Assembly: GCA_021613335.1 (NCBI GenBank)
Contig: JAJTWR010000266.1
Location: 6,393,501-6,457,500 of the forward strand
Direction of reading: 5' to 3'
From: Whitmania pigra
Lineage: Eukaryota; Annelida; Clitellata; Hirudinida; Haemopidae
Length of the DNA: 64,000 bases
Part shown: positions 51,242 to 63,194 of the stretch, piece after piece
How positions within the stretch are numbered: the stretch's first letter is position 1
Layout: the number at the start of each line of letters is the position of its first letter
The notes under the pieces: generated by a model
Databases searched by the model: none
What the model saw: the letters and a program-made list of their open reading frames with translations, nothing else
Told to the model about the DNA's origin: nothing
Made by a program: the position numbers and the translations under genes

Positions 51242-52444
51242 CAGTGGCGCAACCAGCGAAAAATGCTGGGGGGCTCAAGTTTAGAAAAGGAACGAAAGCC
51301 CGACGCAGTCTAAAAATTTTTGAAACAATTCAAATCAAAACTACCAATTATAATTAATAAAAAATTAAAGATACAACAGATTATTAGTATTATGAGTTTG
51401 ACTATCTTCTGTCTGCAGTCTTTCTTTTGTATCATTAATAAATTATTAAATGACTGAAGATAGTATCTAAATTTTAAATCATGACTGAAGATAGTATCTT
51501 TAATAATTTATTAATGATACAAAAGAAAGACTACAGACTGAAGCCATTCAAACTCAAAGTTCCAAACCAGTTAAAGCAAATGTAAAAAAAAAGTTTATGT
51601 TATGTTTAAAATTGTAATATGATATGATTAATATCCTAAATATTTCACTTATTCTAAATTATGTACAAAGATCCTAAACAGTTTAAAACAATTTTGAAAT
51701 GTTGTAGTCTAAGTTTCATTTTGATGTGTTTGCAGTTACAAAATAAATTTTCGATCGGACTGTGAAAATCTGTTCACCATTTCATTCACTGGAAGAAGTG
51801 CAGTAGTTGTTTTGTTCGCAGATATTCTCAATAAACTTTGCAAACGACAGGCAGACATAGTCGTCCTGAGATGATTTTTAATATGGCGAAGTTCAGAAAA
51901 TGCCCTTTCTGCATCTGATGACGTAACTGGTAGAGTAAGAGCAACATCGAGCATATAATGCAACTCGGGCTGAATGCTTGTGGCACAAAAAAGATCTTGC
52001 AGTTCGATACATGCATTGAGATCAGACTGATCAGCACGTAAACTTGTCGATGTGAATTGGAGCTGTCTTTGCACAGCATCTTTTCCATGAAGGTTTCAGA
52101 ATTCCGAAAGCTCGGGAGTCATTGTGCCATTCTGCAAAGCATCAAGAGCAGACAAGGCAGGGTAGTCAAAACGACCGGTTATCTGATGATTTACCAGATC
52201 AAGAATTTCATAATATTCCTCGAGCTTGAGTTGAGCTGTTTTCCAATTGCCATGCGTTGACAATATTGGCAAAACGAATAGAAAATCATTGATTCAATAA
52301 TAAATTCATGAAGTAACAGGGTTTGTGATTGTTGTGCCTATGGCATACTGAGAATCCCCACCAAAAAACTCATCGGATTTGGAAAAATTGCAGGATCCCT
52401 CCTATTAAGCTTGCGACCCCAGCCCCCTCCTGGTTGCGCCACTG
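51242..52444 (-). mobile_element. hAT transposon, deleted, with 15-bp perfect terminal repeats
   Basis: Both ends read CAGTGGCGCAACCAG (the right one reverse-complemented) followed by a G-rich stretch. The minus strand at 51750-52074 encodes the hAT dimerisation domain (LDVALTLPVTSSDAERAFS, NHLRTTMSACRLQSLL). At 1.2 kb the catalytic core and N-terminus are missing. No 8-bp target duplication was found. Confidence 0.82.
51411..51538. repeat. 40-bp inverted repeat (hairpin) inside the hAT element
   Basis: Arms at 51411-51450 and 51499-51538 are complementary at 39 of 40 positions by eye. The 48-bp loop contains one full copy and the start of another of the direct repeat ATGACTGAAGATAGTATCT (starting at 51450 and 51481). 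Confidence 0.85.
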
Positions 52445-53189
52445 AAAGTCTTATGCGCATAATATTTTGTGGGAATTGTAAGGGAGCGAACGCGATTCTT
52501 CAGAATTCAACAGGGTTCTTTGAAGTGCAACTTCTTAGAGTTGTTTTTGGAAGTTATGCATAATTCAACTTTAATAAATGCTCCTTGCAATTTCGCAATT
52601 TTGTTACATCCATAAATATACTTGCCCAAAAAATGGATTTGAAAACTTTTAAATTCCAAACATTTTTTTAGACGGAAGAAAACTATTTTTATTCCTCTTT
52701 TCAAAGGATACGCGATAAAATATCTAGAGCCAAATAAATATTTAATTCAAGAATAATTTGATGAACGCAGTGTTTAATTCCAACATTCCCTTTATTACAT
52801 TGGCATGAGTTTTTATTTAAAAGAACGAATAGATAACTACGTGAGACGTTTAAGATAAGTTATAAATTTTAAAACACTTTAATAATGTTTTTAAAAATAA
52901 TATTTACTAAAAAATAATACAATTTCTAAAACTCAATGTTAAACACATTTGAAAAAATATATAAATTTCTAAATTTATTTTTTTAATTAAACAAAAATTA
53001 AATATTAAAATAATTGTTATTTAAAATATTTTAAAGTTTAACTAGCTGGTTCCTTGTTTAGACAAGCAAGCTCCGCTCGGTTGCTCAGTCTTTCCTTTGC
53101 CGGCTAACGGCGGTGATGTTGTTAGGTCGCTTTTCAATGCTTTCGTAGAAATTTTGTAGTTCAATTGCACGTGGGATTGTTCTATGATG
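52445..53189. other. AT-rich spacer between hAT element and satellite
   Basis: Mostly A/T homopolymer-rich sequence with a GC-richer block at about 53045-53115. No gene recognised. Confidence 0.4.
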
Positions 53190-54503
53190 ATAATAATTCT
53201 GCCATATTATAATTCGTGATTATATTCTATATACCGTTCCAAACTGTCTGAGAACAACGTGCTTCTATTTAACGTTTTTTATATTTTATGTTTGGTCACC
53301 GATGATGAATCAGTATAGATAGGGACATATGATCATTTTGATTAAAGACCTATACTCTGAGGTGCTGATTGTGCAATGTTTATGTGTTTGATGGTCCAAT
53401 GATGATAAAAATTCTGCCATATTATATTTAAATGATTATAATAAACAACCGTTCCATTTTATATCTGAGGACCTTCTTCGATGACATTATGTTCTCATTT
53501 GCATTCATTTATGATGAGTTTGTATAGATAGGGACATATGAATTCTGATTTGAAACTATACTCTGAAATGATGCAATATCAAATGATACTTCTAATTGTT
53601 GAGACTGGTCCAATGATTAAAAATATTCTGCCATATTATAATTCATGATTATATCAATCAACCGTTCCATTTTTATAATGAGGACCATATTTTGTGACAC
53701 CATTTTTATGAGGATAAAATACAAGTTAATGATTTCTAATTGCAATGATAAAAAAATGAGTTTTATGAGTTTGGGTGTCCGATGATGATAAAAATTCTGC
53801 CATATTATATTTAAATGATTATAATAAACAACCGTTCCATTTTATATCTGAGGACCTTCTTCGATGACATTATGTTCTCATTTGCATTCATTTATGATGA
53901 GTTTGTATAGATAGGGACATATGAATTCTGATTTGAAACTATACTCTGAAATGATGCAATATCAAATGATACTTCTAATTGTTGAGACTGGTCCAATGAT
54001 TAAAAATATTCTGCCATATTATAATTCATGATTATATCAATCAACCGTTCCATTTTTATAATGAGGACCATATTTTGTGACACCATTTTTATGAGGATAA
54101 AATACAAGTTAATGATTTCTAATTGCAATGATAAAAAAATGAGTTTTATGAGTTTGGGTGTCCAATGATGATAAAAATTCTGCCATATTATATTTAAATG
54201 ATTATAATAAACAACCGTTCCATTTTATATCTGAGGACCTTCTTCGATGACATTATGTTCTCATTTGCCTTCATTTATGATGAGTTTGTATAGATAGGGA
54301 CATATGAATTCTGATTTGAAACTATACTCTGAAATGATGCAATATCAAATGATACTTCTAATTGTTGAAACTGGTCCAATGATTAAAAATATTCTGCCAT
54401 ATTATAATTCATGATTATATCAATCAACCGTTCCATTTTTATAATGAGGACCATATTTTGTGACACCATTTTTATGATGATAAAATACAAGTTAATGATT
54501 TCT
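53190..54503. repeat. 383-bp tandem satellite with dimeric internal structure
   Basis: The marker ATTCTGCCATATTATA recurs at 53196, 53411, 53624, 53794, 54007, 54177 and 54390. From 53411 onward spacing alternates 213 and 170 bp, giving an exact 383-bp unit (unit starts at 53401, 53784 and 54167). Both halves share the marker, a downstream CCGTTCCATTTT and a GAGGACC. Copies 1 and 2 look identical and copy 3 differs at a few bases; the leftmost block (53190-53400) is strongly diverged. Confidence 0.95.
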
Positions 54504-54506
54504 TAA

Positions 54507-54788
54507 CTAAAACGTACCATTTGCAGATATTGAAGATGTGGATGTTTCTTCACATTTAAGCTTTGATTCATTAAGCTGCCTCGTCTGTTCATCCACGTTG
54601 ATGTTGACAAGGTTTGCCTTTTGAAAAAAGCAATATGAAAACTGTATTAGATAATCTCTCGGTTGGTTAGGGTGCTGACGCTGTCGGATGATAAGTGTCC
54701 CTGAACGTTGTGACTTAATAAATTCGTAGCACGTGTTGGGCTTTAAGGCCTGCTCGTGTTCACGGTCTAAATAACCATTCGACTGCAT
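54507..54788 (-). CDS. Unrecognised open reading frame beside the satellite
   Basis: A 93-codon frame from an ATG at 54788, with polar composition (YEFIKSQRSGTLIIRQRQ and a Ser/Thr-rich end). It runs up to the satellite edge; a GTACG donor-like site at the end could allow splicing. No family recognised. Chance or a transposon remnant are equally possible. Confidence 0.2.
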   Translation of the reverse strand: MQSNGYLDREHEQALKPNTCYEFIKSQRSGTLIIRQRQHPNQPRDYLIQFSYCFFQKANLVNINVDEQTRQLNESKLKCEETSTSSISANGTF

Positions 54789-54904
54789 TCAAATCACGTG
54801 CGACAAATTTTGGCTTAAGATAGTTTGTGATTTATTTCCAAGTGGTATTCATTGCTTGTTCTCAGCACGGGTCGATTCAATAGACATTTTTCATCTAAGT
54901 CTTT

Positions 54905-55060
54905 CATCTGCTGTCTCGTTAGTTTGTGATGGCCATCAAACCTGTTGTTTTTGCTTATTGTTTGTGTTATGTGCATATCGGTGCCTGGTTTGTGCGTTGC
55001 ACGGGAGACGCATCTACCATTAAAAGTGGCCCACAGAAGTCGATGCGAGCATAGAAATTG
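54905..55060 (-). mobile_element. Possible BEL/Pao retrotransposon integrase fragment
   Basis: The minus strand reads ARIDFCGPLLMVDASPVQRT, resembling the start of a BEL/Pao integrase core. It is followed by stop codons. It is short and decayed. Confidence 0.4.
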
Positions 55061-55189
55061 TTTTCAATTTACATCTCAATTAATTCCTGCAGAGCGGTTG
55101 CATTTGGGGCTTTCATATTCTTTTTGCTGGGATTATTGCCAAACAAACAAATTCGATAAGTGCCACGGACGAGATGGGTGTTAAATAGT

Positions 55190-58070
55190 GTAGTATTACG
55201 TGCTGTGTTCTCACGAGTTTGTGAGCGTGTTCGCGCGGATGTATCGAGTCGATCTTCATAACTTATAATAGATATTAATAAATAACGATAGCTTTTATCA
55301 ACTGATAATGGATGTTAGTAAGGAATGATGGCTGCTATTAAACGAATAAATGTGTCAATTTCCTGGATTTGGACGTCAAACGATGAAAAAGTCGAGTTGG
55401 AAAGGTGGGCTTTGGTCATCTGTCAAACCTTGAATCCGGAAAAGGAAGGCCTTGAAAAGCCATGATTATTATTATTGTGAAATAATTTTCTTTCTCTCAG
55501 AAATTATTTGTCATTCGTCGACATTGGAAACCGAGAATTGATGCATCTGGATGTGATCCATGTCTGAATTTAATCAAGATACCTTCCCATGTTACTTCAG
55601 ACTCATTTCTTCCTACGCGTCTTATAATTACCTCATCAGACCTTTCATCGGTGCTTAATAATGATGCTGATGATGATGATGAGGAGGAAGCAACACGATC
55701 ATCGCACGTGGATGGCATTTCACCGCATTGATGGATGCTCGCAATTCGAATTTTCTAATGATGATACATGCTAATTATCCAATTATTTACATTCTTTTTA
55801 ATCGAATTGATGCAAGAAGACACTCGTTAAGAATCCACAAATTTCTCAACTATATCAGGATGATTGAGTGAGGGTTAATGTGACATCTAAATTCATTTGT
55901 CAGGATTTGTGGGGATTTACAGTTTTTTATTCACCTAAACGCATGATGACAAAATAATTTTTCATCATTCATTCAATAACTTATGTTTATCATAGTATTA
56001 TCATTATAATTAATTTGACAGCTCATAACTTCATCATTATCATTTTTCAGTTGATATATTATTATATATCGTAATTTCATCGTCATCAATTCGTTCATTC
56101 ATTCAATAGTTTTTTCAATTCATTCTTACAGTGCAAGGTTGAGGTTTATAATTGAATTTTTCGGCAAGTTAATTTTAATTTTTGCTTAACGACCTTAGTT
56201 GCGTTAAAATGTTCGAAATGGGGCTTCATTTCCTTGTTGAACGACCGAGTTAAATTTCGTGAATTATTCTTTGTTTCCTTCGTTCAAATTAGAATCACGT
56301 GCTCCGTCCACCAGATCATCCAATCCTCAAGACAAATTCGCTAAAATTGATTTTTTAAATTTTCTTATTTACATTCTTTCACCAAACTTGCTTCAATCGT
56401 TATCTTCTGCTTACATTTGGAGATTTTAATTTAATTAAGTTTTATTCTTAAAAATACTGTTAAATTCTGTTTTATATCTAATAGTTCGTGACTATTATAT
56501 AAAATTATTATATTAACATTTATAGATTACCTTAGACATTTAGTACAAAAATTCACCACGTTATAAGTTCCAGTGCATGGCAATAAAAAAGGTGGACGAA
56601 TTTTTTGAAAATTTCTGAACTGAGTTGAAGCTGAAATTACTAGACATTTTACGATTCTTTGAAAGAATTTTGTGGAGTAAAAATGAGACCTTCGACAATT
56701 TCAATGTTTTACGGTGCCTGGGATTGTCCCTCACGTTGGAGATTATTCAGGAGTTTCAAGAAAAATTGAGAAACGAGTTTTGCAAAACATCACATGATGT
56801 ATAAGCCAGTAGTAGATGATGTATGAGAGGATATTTCACTGACTATTCATGAAGTTTGAGATTATCTTATTTTAGTTTCTTGTTTTACAAAAACTATTCA
56901 AATATAGTACTTAGAAACAGTAGCTATCGCGGGGGGGGGGGGGGAGTTGGAAGCACATATGTCCCCGGGCGACAAGGTGCGAGGCGCCAAAATGAAGCTT
57001 ACAAATGAGGTTTTTATGTATCATATATTCGTATTATATACATTATGTTATAATAAATCGGTCACAAGATGACTGCAGCGGCTACATCGGACATATCATA
57101 CCATTGTGATTGTGGACGAGTTTAAAAATGAAAATGAAAATGACTTATTTCCAAATCTTATAATTTCACTGCAAATGTTATTAACAACAGCGGTTTCAAT
57201 CGCAAGCGGTCGTTCAGGAAATTGAAACTTATTTTGTCGTATTTGCGTGCTTCGATGGGACAGGATCATCTAGGCCAGTGGTGCACAACCTCAGACCCGC
57301 GATCAGCCGTCATGTGGACCGCGAAGGCTGACAAGAAAGTTAAAAAATAGGTCTTTCAGTCAATTTTCGTAAGGTTCGTTAATGAACACGGAGGAAACAC
57401 AGAAGCGTACATCTCTAAAGTCAAAATAATTTTTTCACTGAATTAACAAACAGCCGAGTTACTGACAAGTTCCATGACGTGGCAGCTTATGCCGCACAAT
57501 TATCTTAGGGTGTGTCGTGATTTCGTACCTTTCGGTGTAATAAAATAATGTGATTGGACGGGGTGAATGAGGGGGGGGGCGCCAATTTTATAGTTCGTAC
57601 CCGAGTGGAAAATAGCCTCTGCTTGGAAATGACAAACAAATTGAGCAAAATCCTTTCATGCGCAAACTATTGTTAAGGAAAGATAGGATAACGTCGTTGA
57701 CCAATGAGCGAGGAGGTAAATAAATTAATAAGAAAAAAATTGTTTGAAAATAAAAAAAAATATTTATTGGATTTAATGAAATAAAAATGAGAATGAAAAT
57801 ATTGTTTCACATGGGACATGCATATTCGATCATAAATCAGTTTCACTAAATTCGGACTCAACGTTATTTCCACGAGGGAGTCCTTCAAAGCTACTCTTAA
57901 TTCAAGTGAATTAATTCAGCCGAACTAATTAATTGAATTCAATCACCAGCATCATCAACGTTGCCAATGACATTGTCATTCGTCACCGTCATCGTGATCA
58001 TCGACGACGTCGTCGTCATTGTCGTCATCGTTGTCGTCGTCATCACCATCATCGTCATCCTCACGTAATG
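55190..58070. other. AT-rich region, no gene recognised
   Basis: It contains short ATT/CAT runs, a G homopolymer of about 15 bp at 56931-56945, and a hAT-like terminus at about 57276 (CAGTGGTGCACAACCTCAGA). Open frames here show no family resemblance. Confidence 0.4.
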
Positions 58071-58320
58071 CAACGGTTCGCAGCCTGTGGGTCGCGACCC
58101 CTGTGGGAGTCGCTTGACGTTTTTGCCAGGGGTCGGCTGAGACAGTATGAATTCAATAATTTTTTAAAAGCATATTTTTCATAAAACAACCTCTTTAGCT
58201 CTGCATGTAAGTCTGAAGAAGACACCTTTTTAGTAGAAGCCATTTTATTATAATACAAGCCCAATAATTACTCCGGCCTCTTGTAGGATGACCGAGTGGG
58301 TCGCGTTCCTACTTGCGGTC
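58071..58320. mobile_element. hAT terminus resembling SPIN/Charlie ends
   Basis: The segment GCCTGTGGGTCGCGACCCCT with following GGGAGTCG and CAGGGGTCG matches, from memory of the family, the 5' terminus of Charlie/SPIN-type hAT elements. No matching opposite end was identified. Confidence 0.5.
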
Positions 58321-59079
58321 AGTGACGTAACCTCAAATAGCAGACACCTGCTAAAAAATCCCAATGGGCCACCTCAGGACTTGAAGGGTTACGTATAACT
58401 TAGATTGTCAAGTTACGAAAAATTCGCAATGATTAATTATTAAAACATAGATTACGAGTTTCCATTAAATATTCACAGGATAAAGTGAAAGTTTGAATTT
58501 GTGCAATATTGTAAAGTTATAATTCTGTTTAGGAATCAGAAATTTTGTTTGTCGGTGGTCATGGCTGTGTTTGAGAAATTTTGAAGTTTATCGACGTCTT
58601 ATGCGATGTAAGAGCATGTGCACGTAATTCTGCACGTCATGTCAACCTGGTAATGGAAAAGCATACCATTAATGGTAACGGATGTCTGTCAGATGTTGCA
58701 ACGTTAAAATTTCTGATACGCTGAAAACTACTTATGCTGCAGACAGAGGCACCGCGAGAGGCTAAGGAGTGAGGTGTCCAAGGACCCGAGAATTTTTTTG
58801 GCATTTAAATCTTTTTATTTTGCTTTTATTACCAAATTGAAAAAAAAATAGGGGTCTCTAGCCGCTATGCATTTCTGTCAGAGGCCCTGACATAGATGCC
58901 GTATGTGCAACTTTCTCGCAATTCCATTTGATTTATCATTTTAGCTTTCACTGAATTCCTCTTTTATCATTCAAAATGTCGTTCTCGGCACTGCTTTGCG
59001 CTGATAACGTGTCGTTCACCGCTGACACAAGATCGGCTCAACACAAAGCAGTAATTGTGGTTTCAACTTTGCAAAAAAT

Positions 59080-59600
59080 GTACGATGGTTAATCCTTTTT
59101 AACTGGATTATGACGTTTCAAATTTCCTGTTGCACAAATGACATGCTTTTGTTTGCTGGGGAACCCGTAAGGAAGATTTTAACAGATCTATCAGAAAATA
59201 TCCATACGTTCCAACTAAATTTTCAGCTTTGGCAAAGAAAGTTAAATGAAAATAAAGTTCGTATGAACTTGCGAGCCTTTGTTGAGGAAAATGATGTTGA
59301 ACCAGAAAGAAAATATGGAATGTTATGTTCTTTCAAGCAAATGATTCAAGCATGATTCAATGATTGAACAAATTTCAAAATATTTCCATACTTTACCAAA
59401 CACTTAATTTGCACTTTTTATAAATTCCTTCACATTCACAGTTAAAAATGAAGAGGTTTCGGAGATTGCACAAGAGGAGTTCGTTGAAAACAGCAAAAAA
59501 TGATTTCTCGATGATTTTGGGTCAAATTGGAAATCATATTTAAGCATGTTGATCATTAAGTCGAAATACAAAAGTATACTTGATGTCGAAGATGATTTGC
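59080..59600 (+). mobile_element. hAT (ZBED5-like) transposase remnant
   Basis: Successive frames give LTDLSENIHTFQLNFQLWQ, LRAFVEENDVEP, MIEQISKYFHTLPNTYFA and VSEIAQEEFVE. These follow the order of the region preceding the dimerisation domain in ZBED5-type transposases. It is frameshifted and lacks clear ends. Confidence 0.5.
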
Positions 59601-60479
59601 ACTCGCAAACGTGTGTTTTCTTATTCTCATTTATAAAATTTGTAAATACAAATGTGAAATATGCATATAAAGATTTTAAATTTAATCATTTCAATATTTA
59701 GCAGTTAAAGGCATTAAGAGCAACAATGAAGTTAACGGAGTTAAAAAGTTGATCAATCGATTTTATTGTTGGGGTCGCCAAAGCATTTGGATCACACAAT
59801 TAACTTTTAAATATGAGGTATCTTTGCACGAATATTATAGAGTTCTTTAGATTTTAAAGTTTGATAAGGAGTCTCACTGAAAACCATCAAAGAAATATTT
59901 TCAAAACAAAATAGCTTTGATTTTAAATCAAATGCAATTTTAAGTGTCTTTTAAGTTTCTTTCTTTGCCATATTTTAAAAGTCAAAGACAATCAAAACAA
60001 TCTCCGCAAAAAATATAATAGCAATATTTTAGCTACATAATAATAAGTAATTTCATAATTATTAAATTAAATATTTGTTGTATTCAGTTTGCATTCATTA
60101 ATTCATTCAATTATTGGAGAACCTATTCGCATCGACAACGGAAATTGTTTTGCAATTTTTATGAGATTTTTTATGTGAGAAAGACAAATATCTGATTTCT
60201 TAAATCAAGCAACACGAATCAACTCGTCGTTCAGCTTATTCTCCACGTGACTTTTGAATATTTCATGCATTTTGTAATATGGATGCTGGTTTAATTTAAT
60301 GTTAAATATTATTTTTTATTTAATGTCCTATATTATTTTTATTGCTACTTCATGCCATACATTTATAATTTAATCAATTTTCCATGCAGATGGGTATGAA
60401 AGATGAAAATAATCAAACCTTATGCTGTGATGGATGCTGGTTGCGTAATCATACATTGTGAAATGAATGGACAAATAAA
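59601..60479. other. AT-rich region without recognised features
   Basis: Nothing supported was seen here on either strand. Confidence 0.4.
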
Positions 60480-60690
60480 ACGGGGAGTGGATGAATAAAT
60501 GAATGAATGATTGAAAACATGGAAGGATGAATAAATGAATGAATGATTGAAAACATGAAAAGATGAATAAATGAATGAATGATTGAAAACATGTAAGGAT
60601 GAATAAATGAATGAATGATTGAAAGCATGGAAAGATGAATAAATGAATGAATGATTGAAAGAATGGAATAAAAACATAGATGTTTGAATA
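60480..60690. repeat. 36-bp minisatellite, about five copies
   Basis: The unit contains GAATAAATGAATGAATGATT followed by GAAA(A/G)CATG and a variable purine stretch. Thirty-six is a multiple of three, so several frames stay open on the minus strand as 12-residue repeats. There are no unique spacers, so it is not a CRISPR array. Confidence 0.9.
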
Positions 60691-62613
60691 AATGAACGGG
60701 TGGTTAGCAGTGGTAGGAGGCAAATTGAACCAGAATCTCTTTGTGAACTCCTCACTTGCACCGTTAGGAGAATGAAACTTTCCCAACGTTCAATCCAAGA
60801 ATTTAATGGGAATTCCCAAAGAACCTCCATGATGAACTGCTCAATGTACGGTTCCATTTCGTACGTCGATTTGTATCTATTCAACCGAAGTTGGAACATT
60901 GGCATGTATTTCTTGCTTCGTATTTCATTCATTTGTGCCTCTTTTCATTACGTCGATATTATAATTTAGTGGATATAACGCTCACTTATTATCAATGATT
61001 ACTATAAATGGATTAGTCATTATCATCATTGTTGGCAACACGATATGGTTATGTGAGGCATTTGAAGAAATATCTTTCAATGACATCAGCGGGTCGTGGA
61101 ATCTTATTTGCTGCTGGATTAATTATGATGATGATGATGATGATGACGATGACGATGACGATGATGATGATGATGATGATGATGATGGTAAAGGTATGGC
61201 GGTGATGAGTATGAAAACAGATGATTATTTTTTTTGAGAATTTAATTAATTAATAAACAATGAATATTTTTAAATAAAACTATTTAATGAGAATTCTAAT
61301 AATAAGTCATTGATTAATTATTTAAATTAAATAAAAACTATTTTAATTACATTCAATGGATTGTTGGATGTTTTGCAAAAGTATGGAATTTATTTGTTCA
61401 CTTAAGTTGGCTGGTGATTATAAAAATATTTCGTATAAATGATTTAATTATTTAAAAAAAGTATTATTACATTATAAAAGTATTATTTATTTTTTTAAAT
61501 TATCTAAAACATCTATTTCTTGCTGATTTCCTTCATTAACAATTCTACAGAATTTTTTAATTTCATGATTTTTTACTTCAAATTTTAATTATTAAAAAAT
61601 GAATGAATTCATTTGGAGGAAAATAATTTCAACCACGAAACCATTGATTTGAAGTGATTTTTAGAATATTTTTTATTAAAATTAATTTTTAAAATTGAAG
61701 TTTTGATCAAAATGAAAATGAAGAGAAATTATATTGTGAGGACTTTTTTATGAGCGGACTGCCATAAAAATTATCACGATCATCATCATCATCATCATCA
61801 TCCTCATCATCATCGTCATCTTCACCGTTACGTTCTGTGTGCATCGAATGTTTGCTGAAATTTTATTTTAAACTCCAAGCTTTTAGTAATCTGTTAAAAC
61901 ATTTCAATTGAAAGCAGGCCCCAAATTTTGTGTTTTCCTTTCAAATGTCTTTAATTAATTAGTTTTAATTGATAAACAATCTGTCTATAAAATGTTTAAA
62001 AGTTGGACTTTATCATTTTCGTTCATGTATTTCATTTCTTTGTATTTTCATTAATAAAAAACTAAACATTAATAAATTTAAAACCTGAATTCTTTCCAGC
62101 ATTACTTTAAATCAGAAATTTGATTAATTTGAAATGTGAAACGCTATATGTAAAGCATTATTGAAGCTTATTCGATGAAAATATTAATTTACACTTGTGT
62201 TCTAATAATATTTAATTTTTATTATTATTTAATCATTAGTAAGAATCTGTTGAGATGCAAGAATAAAAAAAAGCATTATTTTAACTGCTTCATATTTTGA
62301 AAAAGTGAAAATATCATATTTCTTTAATTTTCAAAGAAATTAAAAGTTGATTGACGATTTATGTTTTATGTAATTTATTTATTTTTTTCAAACTTCTCAC
62401 GAAGTTTATTTTCCCAACCAAAAACAATCCAGAACAATCAGTCGAAAAAAAACTACATCCGAAAATATTTAATGTCCCCCTTTTAATATCATGGTTCTCC
62501 ATGGGATCTCCACGGGACTGTTTTTAAAAACATTAACTTAAACAGTACACGTGTACCTGCTAAATTCGTTCAAATCAAAACTGAGTTCCTCAAGAACGAA
62601 AATGTAATTCAAT
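60691..62613. other. AT-rich region with microsatellites
   Basis: It holds a GAT/GAC tract (61123-61186) and a CAT tract (about 61780-61830). No coding conservation seen. Confidence 0.5.
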
Positions 62614-63010
62614 TCAATTCAATTCAGATCTTCTTTTGTAGGCGACAGCATTGAAAATCCCAGGTTGACCCTTGATCCTGACCACCCACTTGCTGCTTCC
62701 TCCTTTACGATTGACTTTTATTTTTTCTTCAAACAACTTCTTGTATTCTTCTCTGCCTTCCTTTGAAAAGTCCTGTCTAAGGATTACTTTCCTAAATTGT
62801 TCACTCTCTTTGAAGAATGAAGTTTTTGGCAGACAAGTTATCAAATTTAATTAACAATGGTCTTACTCTTGAAGACTCAACCTTTTTGCTAATCCTGAAT
62901 ATTTCCAAGATTTCTTTGTTCAATTTCTGGTCAGTGATTATATTTTGTACACAGTATCTTTATCCTTGAACTTGTCAACATCTTCTGTTAAGTTGTTCAC
63001 AATGATGTTG
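62614..63010 (-). mobile_element. Possible LINE ORF1-like fragment
   Basis: The minus strand reads ISKKVESSRVRPLLIKFDN, then NFILQR and FRKVILRQDFSKEGREEYKK. This pattern (RPLxVxF, a LxN.L segment, then IxxDxSxEGREExKxL) is typical of the ORF1 or pre-endonuclease region of invertebrate non-LTR elements. One frameshift is present. Confidence 0.45.
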
Positions 63011-63194
63011 TGTTGTCTTTTTTGTCTCTCATTGTTGATTGCTTTCTTGCTATTTGTGTCAGTCACTTGTCCTTGGATTTTTTTCAACATCTGTAATCAG
63101 AGTTTCAACTTTGCTTTCAAACATAAGGACCATAATTTGATTTCTTATCTTATCTTATTTTCACCCAGTTTTCTCACTGATACAAACCTCGTTT

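Noticed and set aside
54945..55184. Apparent secreted Cys-rich peptide on the plus strand
   Set aside because: The frame starts at TTG, not ATG, and the opposite strand better resembles a decayed retrotransposon integrase.
60480..60690. Regular 36-bp repeats suggesting a CRISPR array
   Set aside because: Units are directly adjacent with no unique spacers and the DNA is from an animal.
60420..60932. Repetitive 138- and 170-codon frames with FNHSFIYSSFH-type repeats
   Set aside because: They are produced by the 36-bp minisatellite being a multiple of three; no start context, splice sites or family similarity.
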